From NCBI RefSeq assembly GCF_035581345.1, contig NZ_CP141608.1, forward strand, positions 3,006,501 through 3,070,500: 64,000 bases of DNA. Reading direction: 5' to 3'. Below the pieces are notes generated by a model, which made no database searches, was not told the DNA's origin, and worked only from the letters and a program-made list of their open reading frames with translations. The stretch's first letter is position 1, and the number at the start of each line of letters is the position of its first letter. The DNA is from Pseudomonas sp. JQ170C. GTDB lineage: Bacteria; Pseudomonadota; Gammaproteobacteria; Pseudomonadales; Pseudomonadaceae. Shown piece after piece: positions 53,912-62,837 of this stretch. A program made the translations under genes and the position numbers.

Positions 53912-54841
53912 TCACAACGCATTCATTTCAGCAATATCACGCGCCACCTGATCGGCAGATCGGTCGAACATCGCCTGCTCCTGCGCATCCAGAGACAACT
54001 CGATCACCTGCGCAACCCCCTCCGCTGCCAGCACACAGGGGACACCCATGGCGATACCTGTACGCCCGTACTCGCCTTCGAGAATCGCGACCGTCGGCAG
54101 AATGCTGTTTCGCCCGTTGGCGATGGCATCCACCATCTGTGCAATGGCCACGCCCGGCGCATCGCAGGCGCTCCCGACCTTCTTCAAACCCAGGATCTCG
54201 CCGCCACCCTGCCGTGTGCGCTCCACAATCCGCTCTATTTGCTGATCGGACAGGAAGTGGGACAGCGGCACCGAACCGACCGCGCAATACCGCATCAGCG
54301 GCACCATGCTATCGCCATGCCCTCCGAGCACCAGCGCCGTGATATCCCGAGCAGAAAACCCTGTTTCCTCGGCAATGAAGCACTTCATGCGCGCTGTATC
54401 CAGTACCCCCGCCTGCCCGAATACCTTGTTGCGTCCCAGCCCGCTGAGACTCCAGGCCCGATAGGTCAGTACGTCGACCGGGTTCGACACCACCAGCACA
54501 GTCGCCGCCGGAGCATGACGTTTGATATCCCGCATGATGCTATCGAGAATGGGCAGATTGATACTCAATACATCCTGACGCGACTGGCCAGGTTTGCGCG
54601 GCACACCCGCCGTGATCACCACCAGGTCGGTGTCCTGCAACAACTCGGCGTTGGACCCGCCGTACACCCTGGTATCAGAGCCTGACTCAACGGCCGCCTG
54701 CCAGACGTCCAGTGCCTTGCCCTTCGCCAACTCACCCTGCACATCAATCAACATCAACTCACGACAGAACTCTTCCCGGGCGATGATCTGAGCCGCCGCC
54801 TCACCGACAATGCCGGCACCCACAATGGATAGTTTGTTCAC
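53912..54841 (-). CDS. Malate dehydrogenase (lactate/malate dehydrogenase family)
   Basis: A 309-residue NAD-dependent dehydrogenase. It has GAGIVGEAAA for NAD binding and TAGVPRKPGQSR, whose Arg is typical of malate rather than lactate specificity. The catalytic His is in LGGHGDSMVPL, with Asp in the NPVDVLTY and VLDTARM blocks. GTG start at 54841 with GGAAGG about 6 bases upstream. Many pseudomonads rely on a membrane malate:quinone oxidoreductase, so a soluble enzyme is an accessory trait. Malate is the likely substrate. Confidence 0.85.
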   Translation of the reverse strand: MNKLSIVGAGIVGEAAAQIIAREEFCRELMLIDVQGELAKGKALDVWQAAVESGSDTRVYGGSNAELLQDTDLVVITAGVPRKPGQSRQDVLSINLPILDSIMRDIKRHAPAATVLVVSNPVDVLTYRAWSLSGLGRNKVFGQAGVLDTARMKCFIAEETGFSARDITALVLGGHGDSMVPLMRYCAVGSVPLSHFLSDQQIERIVERTRQGGGEILGLKKVGSACDAPGVAIAQMVDAIANGRNSILPTVAILEGEYGRTGIAMGVPCVLAAEGVAQVIELSLDAQEQAMFDRSADQVARDIAEMNAL

Positions 54842-54912
54842 GTCACACCTTCCCGCGGTTCGCACCGCCAGCAAATCCCCCGCCTATAGAAGTATTACCC
54901 GCTAAAGCGAAA

Positions 54913-54932
54913 AGGCCACCCGAAGGTGGCCT
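54913..54932. terminator. Hairpin AGGCCACC-CGAA-GGTGGCCT
   Basis: A perfect 8-bp stem in the divergent region between the malate dehydrogenase and transglycosylase genes. Read on the minus strand it is followed by a T-rich stretch. No minus-strand gene lies immediately upstream, so its role is unclear. Confidence 0.45.
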
Positions 54933-55067
54933 GTACCCGCCGTACGTCCATGCAAGTTCCAAGGCCGTTTACAAGAGGTATAACTACTAGGACAAACGGC
55001 GGATCACCCAGACTACGCCCTCCAAAGGCAACGACCGGGCCAGGCGCCAGCGGTGTGGAGCGATGTG

Positions 55068-55790
55068 ATGAGTTCCAGAGTATGGCGATGGGCTCGCAAG
55101 CGCCTTTTGGGCTGCATCCAGCTGGCCTTGCTGGTCGCTCCACTGTACGCCAGCGACATGGCGAGCGCCGCTGTCGGCACCAAGGCAATGGCCCAGCCAC
55201 GGGTGGTGCGCGAAGACGACCCCGGCGCGGTGCGGGTGCGGGTGTTCACCTTCGTCCACCGGGGTGTTCGGCAATATGTGAGCCGGCGCCCCGTGGGGAT
55301 CTCCGCACGGGTCGATGTCCTTGAGCTCTATTACATCAAGGGCTGCTATCTGTGCAGGGCGCCGAAGGATTTCAAGGTCGCCTCACTGCGCCTGGACACC
55401 CATTCCTATCGGCGCGAGATCGAAGCGGCTTCGGGTCGGTATGGTGTCGACCGGGCGCTGGTCCGCGCAGTGATACATGCCGAATCGGCGTTTCGCCCCA
55501 ACGCCATTTCCGTTGCCGGCGCCCAGGGGCTGATGCAGTTGATGCCCGCCACCGCCGAGCGCTTCGCCGTGGACGATCCGTTCGACGCACGACAGAACAT
55601 TCATGGCGGCGTGCGCTACCTGGCCTGGCTGCTCAAGCGCTTCAACGGCAACCAGATGCTGGCGCTGGCAGGTTACAACGCCGGCGAAGCGTCCGTGGTC
55701 GAGTACAACGGGGTGCCCCCCTACGCCGAAACGCAATCCTACGTCACCCTCGTGCAGTCCCTGGCCGAACGCTATCGCAGCCATCGGTAG
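55068..55790 (+). CDS. Lytic transglycosylase (SLT domain)
   Basis: A 240-residue secreted or membrane-tethered lytic transglycosylase that cleaves peptidoglycan glycan strands. The catalytic Glu139 is in VIHAESAFRPNA, followed by GAQGLMQLMPATA and later ALAGYNAGE, all diagnostic of the SLT fold. A hydrophobic segment (about 12-28) precedes a 90-residue region with no recognised domain. I use the ATG at 55068 (GGAG 7 bases upstream). The stop is only 2 bases from that of the convergent L,D-transpeptidase gene. Confidence 0.88.
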   Translation: MSSRVWRWARKRLLGCIQLALLVAPLYASDMASAAVGTKAMAQPRVVREDDPGAVRVRVFTFVHRGVRQYVSRRPVGISARVDVLELYYIKGCYLCRAPKDFKVASLRLDTHSYRREIEAASGRYGVDRALVRAVIHAESAFRPNAISVAGAQGLMQLMPATAERFAVDDPFDARQNIHGGVRYLAWLLKRFNGNQMLALAGYNAGEASVVEYNGVPPYAETQSYVTLVQSLAERYRSHR

Positions 55791-55792
55791 TA

Positions 55793-56509
55793 CTACTTGC
55801 GAGCGAGCGTCTGATTCGCCATCGGGCAGCTCTGGGCGTTGAGGAAGCGCGATGTTTTCAGCCAGTCGCCCTGTGGGTAATAGGCGAACACATAGCTACC
55901 GCGCCCCAGCGTGTCGATCAGCTTGCCGGCAATGGCCGGCCGGACGGCAGGACAACCCTGGCTGCGACCCAGGCGACCGAGACCGGCAACGACCTTGGGG
56001 TCGGCATACGCGGCGGCATGCATGACGATCGCCCGCGACATGCTGTTGTCGTTGAACCCCGGCTCCAGCCCCTGCAGGCGGAGCGAACGGCCGTGCTTGC
56101 CGCTGTAGGTCTGACCGGTCTCATACAGGCCGATGGAAGATTGGTAGCTGTTCGGGGTGTTGGAGAACGTCGTCGGCACATCGGCGCCGCTGTTCTTGCC
56201 ATGGGCAACCCATTCCTCGAACAACAGTTTTTTGGCGCGCAAGTCGAACACCCACAGGCGTTTGTCACGCGAGGCCTTGGAGTAGTCGATTACCGTGAGC
56301 AACTTGTCCGCGTCGCTGTCACTGGCGCAGGCATAGGCGGTAAGTGCCAGGGTCAGGGTCGAAAGGCTGGCGCTCGGCGCCAATTGCTGCAGTTCGGCGG
56401 CGCTAGGCAACGCTTGCGCGTGGGCGGTGTGCCAAACGCTGAGGAAAAACAGGCCAACAGTGGCCGCTGAGAGCCGGATGGCTCCCCGCAATGGTTTGAA
56501 CATCGACAT
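55793..56509 (-). CDS. L,D-transpeptidase of the YkuD_2 (murein) type
   Basis: A 238-residue periplasmic protein with a signal peptide (cleavage near AHA-QA) and the YkuD_2 catalytic pattern: His164 in IVMHAAAY and Cys186 in LGRSQGCPAV. Members cross-link peptidoglycan or attach proteins to it. AGGG lies 6 bases before the ATG. It ends tail-to-tail with the transglycosylase gene with almost no spacer, so transcripts from the two genes must overlap. Confidence 0.87.
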   Translation of the reverse strand: MSMFKPLRGAIRLSAATVGLFFLSVWHTAHAQALPSAAELQQLAPSASLSTLTLALTAYACASDSDADKLLTVIDYSKASRDKRLWVFDLRAKKLLFEEWVAHGKNSGADVPTTFSNTPNSYQSSIGLYETGQTYSGKHGRSLRLQGLEPGFNDNSMSRAIVMHAAAYADPKVVAGLGRLGRSQGCPAVRPAIAGKLIDTLGRGSYVFAYYPQGDWLKTSRFLNAQSCPMANQTLARK

Positions 56510-56662
56510 GGATTACCCTGTTGGCACCTGTCTTCAATCGAAAGCCGCACGGCGCTGGCTGGCGAAGTCGTCAACAGGTGCTAAGTCCTAATGGTCGGTT
56601 TTGCGTTGCGTTGTTTTGAAGCCAAAGGCCACTACTTTGCTTGATATTCACAGGATTGCCGA
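56510..56662. other. Gap between the two L,D-transpeptidase genes
   Basis: 153 bp, moderately AT-rich, presumably the promoter region of the downstream (YkuD_2) gene. I see no further gene or clear hairpin. Confidence 0.4.
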
Positions 56663-57706
56663 TCATTTCTTGACCAATGGTTTAACTTCTTCGCTGTCTT
56701 CGGTGCTGACCACCGTGAATTTTCCATCGCTGCGGGTATCCCGGGTGGACGCCCAGTCGGTGATCACCAACATTGTGCCGATGTCCATCGCCGCGCGTAA
56801 ATGACGGCGGAACTCCGGATTCATGGTCAATTGGCCCAATTGGTCATACGGCGTATCCCCGTATTCCGGATTGCTCAGCCCCACCACCGACCAGCGTAAT
56901 GGCAGCGAAGCCTCGAGCGCCAAGGCAGATGGCCTTTGCAACAACGAATAAACCGCCATGCCACTGCGATGTTTGCTGCTCTCAAGCGAGAGTGCTGGCG
57001 CCGAGCCGATCAACTGGCCACCGCGAAACACGTAGGCACGCAAGTCGGCGCGACTGATCAGGATCGACAACGGCCCCGCCGTCGGGTCCGGATCGTTCCA
57101 GAACTGTTGCTGGTTCAATACCAGCGGGCCCTGGGCCTTGCCCTCGTTGACCGTAGGTGCGAGCACACCGGGGTGGTAAACCTCCACCGGTGCACTATGG
57201 GTATCGGAAACGATCACGGTGGTCGAACTGAAACCGGTGACTTCGTACAGCTTCTTGGCGAAAGCCAGCGGCAGGCGCACGCAACCGTGCGAGGCGGGGT
57301 AGCCCGGCAGATGGCCTGCGTGCAAGGCAATGCCGTCCCACGTCAGCCGCTCCATGTAAGGCATCGGCGCGCTGTTGTAGAGGCTGGATTTATGCTCGAC
57401 CTTCTTCTGCAGAATGCTGAAGACCCCGGTGGGGGTTTCCCGGCCGGGCTTGCCGCTGCTCACGGTGCTGACACCGATGGCGATGCCATTGCGATAGACG
57501 TAGGCACGTTGCTCGGTGAGGCTGACCACCACGGTCACCGGCCCCACTGGCGACACCTGCGGGTACCAGAGAAACTGGCCAGGCTTGAGACTGTCGAGCT
57601 GGGCCTTGAGTTCGGCCGGGGTAGGCACCTGCACCGGCGCCGCTTCGACCACGGCAGCGGCAAGTAACAGGCCCAGAGCGAGCGGTAGATGCATCATCGA
57701 ATCCAT
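56663..57706 (-). CDS. L,D-transpeptidase (YkuD domain)
   Basis: A 347-residue secreted L,D-transpeptidase. The signal peptide ends near VEA-AP. The catalytic motif is complete: His129 and His132 (LHAGHLPGYP), Ser139, His140, Gly141 and Cys142 (SHGCVRLP). The C-terminal 150 residues form a second, YkuD-like region without the catalytic Cys (ISRADLRAYVFRGG repeats the pattern near residues 60-75), so it looks like an internal duplication with one dead copy. It lies on the same strand as the other L,D-transpeptidase. Confidence 0.88.
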   Translation of the reverse strand: MDSMMHLPLALGLLLAAAVVEAAPVQVPTPAELKAQLDSLKPGQFLWYPQVSPVGPVTVVVSLTEQRAYVYRNGIAIGVSTVSSGKPGRETPTGVFSILQKKVEHKSSLYNSAPMPYMERLTWDGIALHAGHLPGYPASHGCVRLPLAFAKKLYEVTGFSSTTVIVSDTHSAPVEVYHPGVLAPTVNEGKAQGPLVLNQQQFWNDPDPTAGPLSILISRADLRAYVFRGGQLIGSAPALSLESSKHRSGMAVYSLLQRPSALALEASLPLRWSVVGLSNPEYGDTPYDQLGQLTMNPEFRRHLRAAMDIGTMLVITDWASTRDTRSDGKFTVVSTEDSEEVKPLVKK

Positions 57707-57777
57707 CCTCAGAGAATCATGCCGCCAGCTTAGCCCGAAGCGCTTGGCGCGACCATGCGAATCGAGTTGCGCAAAGG

Positions 57778-59034
57778 CTAAAAGAGCTCGACCGGCAAAC
57801 TCACGATCAATCGATTCTCAGTAAAGTCATTCACCCCAAAATCCCGCCCCACCTCAGCGTTGATCCAACGAACGCTGAGCCCCTGAAGCGCACGGAACTG
57901 AAAGGTGTACGTCAGCCCCACATCACGTTCCCACTCCCGGCCATGGGTTGTCTCGACGGTGTTGATATGGTCGCCGTGGGTGTAGCGCATCAACAGCGTC
58001 AGCCCCGGTATGCCCAGCGCGGCAAAGTTGTAGTCGTAGCGCAGTTGCCAGGAGCGCTCGTTGGCGTACACAAAGGTGTTGGCGAACATGTCATTGGCCA
58101 AGGTGCTGCCCAGCGAGCGGTCAATCGTGACCCAGCCGTCCTCCCCGTACATGCGCTGCAGCCCCAGGTAAAACCGGTGCCCCCCATGGGCGGCAGACAA
58201 CAGCAATGACGCGGCCTGGTTGTCCAGCGTTCCTGCCAGCGAGCGGCCGCTGTCGCGGGTGTCGAATGCCCCCAGCACGCCGCCGACGGTCCAGCCGCCC
58301 GCCGGCTGATAGTGAGTCAGGCTGTAGTAGTTCTGGCGGTAGACGTCTTCCAGCTCTGCCGTCCAGACGCCGAGCGCCGAATCCTTGCCCAGGCTGTATT
58401 CGCCGCCTGCGTAGGTGAAGCGGTCAGAGCTGGCGGTGGCAACGGTACGACCGCTGACCGAGGGGTACAGGTCTTCGCTGTCGGCGGCGCTGCGCGGGCT
58501 GAAAGAGTGGATCTGGCCGGCATGCAGGGTAAGACGATCCAGTTCCCTGGAGGTCAGCATGGCGCCTTGAAAGGTCTGCGGCAGCAACCGGCCGTCATTG
58601 AAGCGCAGGATGGGCACCTCGGGCAGCAGCTCACCCAGGCGCAGTTCGGTGTGCGACAGGCGCACCTTGGCGGTCAGGCCCAGTCGGCCATAGCTGCCCG
58701 GCGCGCGGCCATCGTCATGGTCGTAGGGCAGCAGCTCGGTACCCGTGCGATCGGGGCTGCTGTCCAGCTTGACGCCCACCAGGCCCAGTACATCCACGCC
58801 CACGCCGACGGGGCCCGGGGTGTAGCCGGAGGTGCCCTTGACGATGAAGCCCTGGGCCCATTCCCGGCGCTGGCTTTGCACCGCACCGCTGTCACTGTAG
58901 TCGCGGTCGAAGTAGTAGTTGCGCAGCAATACCGTGGCCTTGCTGTCATCGATCAAGCCTGCATCAGCCATTGCCGACCAGGCAGTCGTGCACAGCAGTG
59001 CCGCCCGGGTAATCGGGTTGTTCAAAGCAAACAT
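57778..59034 (-). CDS. OprD-family porin of the nucleobase/amidohydrolase operon
   Basis: A 418-residue OprD porin. The signal peptide (MFALNN start) is followed by the family pattern (LRNYYFDRDYSD, then REWAQGFI) and [17 protein letters not shown] use the ATG at 59034 with AAGGAA about 8 bases upstream. The open frame extends further only as a shadow of the TSUP gene. It is the last gene of the LacI-controlled operon and should bring the pathway substrate through the outer membrane. It is related to, but clearly different from, the porin at 18962-20224. Confidence 0.9.
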   Translation of the reverse strand: MFALNNPITRAALLCTTAWSAMADAGLIDDSKATVLLRNYYFDRDYSDSGAVQSQRREWAQGFIVKGTSGYTPGPVGVGVDVLGLVGVKLDSSPDRTGTELLPYDHDDGRAPGSYGRLGLTAKVRLSHTELRLGELLPEVPILRFNDGRLLPQTFQGAMLTSRELDRLTLHAGQIHSFSPRSAADSEDLYPSVSGRTVATASSDRFTYAGGEYSLGKDSALGVWTAELEDVYRQNYYSLTHYQPAGGWTVGGVLGAFDTRDSGRSLAGTLDNQAASLLLSAAHGGHRFYLGLQRMYGEDGWVTIDRSLGSTLANDMFANTFVYANERSWQLRYDYNFAALGIPGLTLLMRYTHGDHINTVETTHGREWERDVGLTYTFQFRALQGLSVRWINAEVGRDFGVNDFTENRLIVSLPVELF

Positions 59035-59081
59035 GGCGAATTCCTTTTTTGTACTTGTTGTGGAATGCGATGGATCGTTGC

Positions 59082-59795
59082 TTATTGCACCAGCAGAAGC
59101 GCCCCGGAGACGAAGGCGAAGATGAGTACGAAGCGGCGCAGCCGCGTCTCGTTGATCAGGTTGCGGGCCCAGTGGCTGGCAACCACACCCAGTGCCAGCG
59201 GCACGCACAGGGCCAGCACCGGTGAGACCTGCTCGGTGTGCAGATGCCCGCCCAACGCCAGCACCACCAGCGAGATGATCTCCCCCACCAGGAAGCACAG
59301 GGCCACAGAGCCCCGCAAGGTGGCCACCGGCGAGTGCTGGTACACCAGGGCAAGCGGCGGGCCGCCCACTCCGGTGGCGGTTTCAGTGATGCCGGTGATC
59401 ACCCCGGTCGAGATCAGCGCCCGGCGCCCGGGCACGAACGACGGCGCCATCCAGGTAACCAGGCAGGCGGCGATCGTCGACAGCCCGATCAGCAGGTTCA
59501 GCTGAGAAAGCGGCAGCAACAGCAGGATCCAGACCCCACCAAAGGTGCCGGCAAAACGCCCCAGGGTAATCCACGAGCTGCCTCTGAAATCGATGGCACT
59601 GCGCTCGCGCCAGGCAACGGCGGCATTGAGCGGCAACATCAGTATCAGCAGGCTGATGGGCAAGGACTCCGGCGCCAGTAAGACCATTACCGGCGCCACG
59701 ATCAGAGCAAAGCCCATGCCCGTCGTACCCTGGACAAGCGCACCGCAGGCGACGGCCACAGCAATGATGTACAGGGGGTCGAAGGGTAGATTCAT
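59082..59795 (-). CDS. TSUP (TauE/SafE) family transporter
   Basis: A 237-residue membrane protein with about eight hydrophobic segments and the TauE/SafE motif near the N-terminus (GALVQGTTGMGFALIVAP), repeated in a weaker form in the second half (TGITETATGVGGPPLALV). Members move sulfite, sulfoacetate or other small organic anions. It sits between the amidohydrolase and porin genes in the same operon and may export a by-product or import an acid. It lies 21 bases from the amidohydrolase gene. Confidence 0.85.
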   Translation of the reverse strand: MNLPFDPLYIIAVAVACGALVQGTTGMGFALIVAPVMVLLAPESLPISLLILMLPLNAAVAWRERSAIDFRGSSWITLGRFAGTFGGVWILLLLPLSQLNLLIGLSTIAACLVTWMAPSFVPGRRALISTGVITGITETATGVGGPPLALVYQHSPVATLRGSVALCFLVGEIISLVVLALGGHLHTEQVSPVLALCVPLALGVVASHWARNLINETRLRRFVLIFAFVSGALLLVQ

Positions 59796-59816
59796 CGTTG
59801 TCTCGTTCCAGATCAG

Positions 59817-61214
59817 TCAAGCCACAGTCGGCAAAGGGTGCACTTTATGGATGGGGGCCTGGTCAACGACGCGTCTGGCCAGTGCATCGACCCGGCGCAT
59901 CAGATCGCGTGCATCCCAGTCGGTGGGCCAGCCTTGCCACAGGCGTACCCTGCCCTGCACCACCACCGCCTGGATCTGGTCGCGGTTGGCGAGCCTGACC
60001 AGGTCCCAGGGCAGGTTCCAGGACGGCACCAACTCAGGCACCGCCAGGTCCACCAGCAGGAAATCCGCAGCCTTTCCCGCCGCGATGCGCCCGGTCACCT
60101 TGCCCAGCCCCAGTACATCGGCGGCGTTCTGGGTGCCCATGTCCAGCCACAACTGGCCGCCGCCGCATACCGAGTCACCTACCGGCAAACCATGGGCGAA
60201 GCGTTGCGCGGCTTCGGCGTAATCGAGCAGCCGAAAGCCATCACCACGGGTGCCGTCGGTGCCCAGGCCCTGGGGAATGCCCAGGCAGTGCATCAGGTGC
60301 GCCTGGGCAACGGCATTGCCTTTCCAGGCGCTGGCCACCGGGTTGTAGCTCACGGCTGCGCCGCTATCGCGCAGCAGGCAGAGTTCGTTGGAAGTCAGCA
60401 GTGTGGCGTGGGCCAGCAGTGCCCCCGGCCCCAGCGCGCCCGCCCGGTGCAGTTGCTCAAGCGGCCGTACGCCGTAACGCTCAAGGGAACGTTCGACTGC
60501 AACCAGGTGCTCGTTGACATGGCTCTGGAACACCCTGCCCGCCTCATGGCACAAACGGTACGCAGCGCCCAGGGTGGGGTCGGTGGCAATCTCGGGGATA
60601 GGGATTGCCAGTGACGGGGTAATCAACGGGTCGTTGTCCCACGCCGCCAGGTGCTGCTCCGCCACCGCGAGCACCTGGCGCGCATCGAGAACGCGCGCGC
60701 CTTCCAGGTCGTTGCAGGTTTTCGCCAGTACGCAGCGTATGCCCACTTCATGCACCGCCTGGGCGATCGCCTCCACCCCTTCCTTCGAGCGGGTACCGGC
60801 ATCGCACACCGTGGTGAAACCGCCACGCAACGATTCAAAGGCGGCCAGTTTACTGGTCAGGTACAGCAGGTCGGTATCCAGCGATCCCTCAAGGGGAATC
60901 CACACCCGGCGAAAAATCTCCGACGGCTCGCCAAACACCAGGCCTTTGCCAAAGCTCTGGCTGAGGTGGTGGTGGGTGTCGATGAAGCCTGGCATCAACA
61001 GCTGGTGCTCAAGACGCAGCACGGCATGGTTGGGATAGCGGCCTTGCAACAACTCCAGCGGGCCGACATCGGCGAAGTGGCCATCGACAATGCGTACGGC
61101 GTGATCGCGACGCGGCCCTTCGGGCAACAGCAGCCAGTCGGGGGCCAGCAGTTGACCGGGCGCGGCAAGGTGCTCTGGCGAAACTGCCAGGTGATTGGTA
61201 ACAGTGCAGTTCAT
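59817..61214 (-). CDS. Amidohydrolase-superfamily deaminase (TRZ/ATZ, 8-oxoguanine deaminase-like)
   Basis: A 465-residue metal-dependent hydrolase. The metal ligands can be traced: HHH in PGFIDTHHHLSQSF, His in FQSHVNEHL, His in LLAHATLL, and Asp in GLGTDGTRGDG. The layout is that of deaminases acting on purines, pterins or s-triazines. The nucleobase permease just upstream supports a heterocyclic substrate such as an oxidised purine or a pterin. This is inference from context. The gaps to its neighbours are 21 bases on both sides. Confidence 0.88.
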   Translation of the reverse strand: MNCTVTNHLAVSPEHLAAPGQLLAPDWLLLPEGPRRDHAVRIVDGHFADVGPLELLQGRYPNHAVLRLEHQLLMPGFIDTHHHLSQSFGKGLVFGEPSEIFRRVWIPLEGSLDTDLLYLTSKLAAFESLRGGFTTVCDAGTRSKEGVEAIAQAVHEVGIRCVLAKTCNDLEGARVLDARQVLAVAEQHLAAWDNDPLITPSLAIPIPEIATDPTLGAAYRLCHEAGRVFQSHVNEHLVAVERSLERYGVRPLEQLHRAGALGPGALLAHATLLTSNELCLLRDSGAAVSYNPVASAWKGNAVAQAHLMHCLGIPQGLGTDGTRGDGFRLLDYAEAAQRFAHGLPVGDSVCGGGQLWLDMGTQNAADVLGLGKVTGRIAAGKAADFLLVDLAVPELVPSWNLPWDLVRLANRDQIQAVVVQGRVRLWQGWPTDWDARDLMRRVDALARRVVDQAPIHKVHPLPTVA

Positions 61215-61235
61215 ATAAAAGCCTTAGTGTGCGGG

Positions 61236-62585
61236 TCAGGAGTTGATCAGCTTTGCCTTGGCGTCCACCGCGGTGTGCTGGCGGCCAATGCAATGGAAAA
61301 GAAAGTTCATGACGGCCGCGGTCAGCGCGCCCATGGCCACGCCATTGCCGAGCAGCCCGGCGATGCCGTTGGGGAACTGGCTGTAGACGCCAGGTACAAG
61401 AATCGGTAGCAGGCCGACGGCCAGGGCGATGGACACCACATACATGTTGCCGTGGTTGCGCAGATCCACTTTGCGCAGCATGTCGATGCCCATGGTGCCG
61501 ACGATGGCAAACACGATCAGGCTGGTGCCGCCGACCACGGCTTCAGGAACGCCTTCGATCAACCGTGCCAGCGGCGCAAGCAAGGCGAAAATCAGCAGCA
61601 GCACGCCGGAAACCGCCGTCACATAGCGTGAGCGCACGTGGGTGGCGCGGATGACGCCGATGTTTTCGCCGCTGGTGATGATCAGTGACGTCCCCATGAA
61701 ACCACCGAGTATCGACGTCAGCGCATCGCCGCGGATTGTCCGCACCACGTCTTTGTCGACGTCCAGGGGTTTGTCTACGGCTTCACTGATGGCCACGGTC
61801 TGGCCGGTGGCTTCTACCATCGAAACCAGGCAAAAGAGCATCAGCGGGATCGAGGCGAACACATCAAAGTGCGGTACACCGAACGGCATGAAGGTCGGCA
61901 GGCTCAACAGGGGGTAGACGCCGAGGCCGGAGCTGTCGAATGCGCCGATGGCTACCGCGAGCAAACTGCCGCCCAGCAAACCCAGCAAAATCGACAACTG
62001 GCCCAGCGTGCCACGCAATAGCCGTGCGCAGAGCACCGTGATAACGATGGTGGCAAAGGCCAGCAGCAGTTGCTGGGGCGCAGCGAAGTGCGCACTGCCG
62101 GGCGCCCCGACAATCAACTGGCCCGATAGCTTGACCAGATTGACCGCGACCAGCAGCAACATGGTGCCCACCACCACCGAAGGGAAAAACCGCAGCAGGC
62201 GCCGGAACACCGGCAGCACCAGAAAGTAGAAGATGCCCGTCAGGATCACCGCGCCCGAGGCTGTCGCCACCCCGTTCTGCTGGGCGATCAGGATGAACAG
62301 CATGATTGGCGCGCCGCCGGGCAGCATGATGAACGGCAAGCGTGCGCCGCAGCCGCGCAAACCCAGTGACTGCAACAGTGTGCCCAGCCCGCACACCAGA
62401 AAAGTGGCGCTGAGCAACTGCAGCGTCAGCTCACTGGAAAAACCAAGCGCCGTGGCCATCAGGAACACCGACGCAATCGGCGATGCCGCCATCACCAGCA
62501 CATGCTGGGCACCAAACATCAGCAACTGGCGCCAGGGCAGGCGCTCATCAACAGGGCTAACAGGGTTCTTTTCGATATCCGGCAT
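61236..62585 (-). CDS. Nucleobase:cation symporter-2 (xanthine/uracil permease family)
   Basis: A 449-residue inner-membrane permease of the NCS2 family. It has about 14 hydrophobic segments, the AQHVLVMAASPIASVFL first segment and a substrate-site block (VEATGQTVAISEAV) in the middle. It is the first gene of the operon, with the LacI operators and a strong promoter about 100-165 bp upstream. Likely substrates are purines or related heterocycles. Confidence 0.9.
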   Translation of the reverse strand: MPDIEKNPVSPVDERLPWRQLLMFGAQHVLVMAASPIASVFLMATALGFSSELTLQLLSATFLVCGLGTLLQSLGLRGCGARLPFIMLPGGAPIMLFILIAQQNGVATASGAVILTGIFYFLVLPVFRRLLRFFPSVVVGTMLLLVAVNLVKLSGQLIVGAPGSAHFAAPQQLLLAFATIVITVLCARLLRGTLGQLSILLGLLGGSLLAVAIGAFDSSGLGVYPLLSLPTFMPFGVPHFDVFASIPLMLFCLVSMVEATGQTVAISEAVDKPLDVDKDVVRTIRGDALTSILGGFMGTSLIITSGENIGVIRATHVRSRYVTAVSGVLLLIFALLAPLARLIEGVPEAVVGGTSLIVFAIVGTMGIDMLRKVDLRNHGNMYVVSIALAVGLLPILVPGVYSQFPNGIAGLLGNGVAMGALTAAVMNFLFHCIGRQHTAVDAKAKLINS

Positions 62586-62682
62586 ATCCCACCTCGACCT
62601 GGGCCGTCACCGACAGCCCATTGAATTATTGTTATTTGGATCTGGACGAGCCTCGGCGGGAAAATGCGCACATCTACCCGAC

Positions 62683-62694
62683 CAAATCGATTTG
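62683..62694. promoter_or_regulatory. LacI-type operator 1 (CAAATCGATTTG)
   Basis: A perfect 12-bp palindrome in the divergent region between the permease and lacI-like genes. Its centre is 22 bp from that of operator 2, about two helical turns, so both lie on the same DNA face. Confidence 0.8.
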
Positions 62695-62702
62695 TACATT
62701 CA

Positions 62703-62718
62703 CCCAAATCGATTTGGG
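62703..62718. promoter_or_regulatory. LacI-type operator 2 (CCCAAATCGATTTGGG)
   Basis: A perfect 16-bp palindrome with the same 12-bp core as operator 1 and the central CG typical of LacI-family operators. It starts 3 bp past the -10 box of the permease promoter, so a bound repressor would cover the transcription start. Confidence 0.85.
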
Positions 62719-62721
62719 CAG

Positions 62722-62750
62722 AATGTATTCCTGTTCTGGAGGGCTGTCAA
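62722..62750 (-). promoter_or_regulatory. Sigma-70 promoter for the permease operon
   Basis: On the minus strand: TTGACA (62745-62750), a 17-bp spacer, TACATT (62722-62727). The -35 box is perfect and the spacing ideal. Transcription would start within operator 2 and give a leader of about 130 bases. Confidence 0.8.
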
Positions 62751-62837
62751 CGCATCCCTCACCCCTCTTTGCCTCAGTAGCTGATAGCCTTCAGGCAGCG
62801 TATAACTGCCGCCATCGCTTAAAGAGCCCATCTGTCT

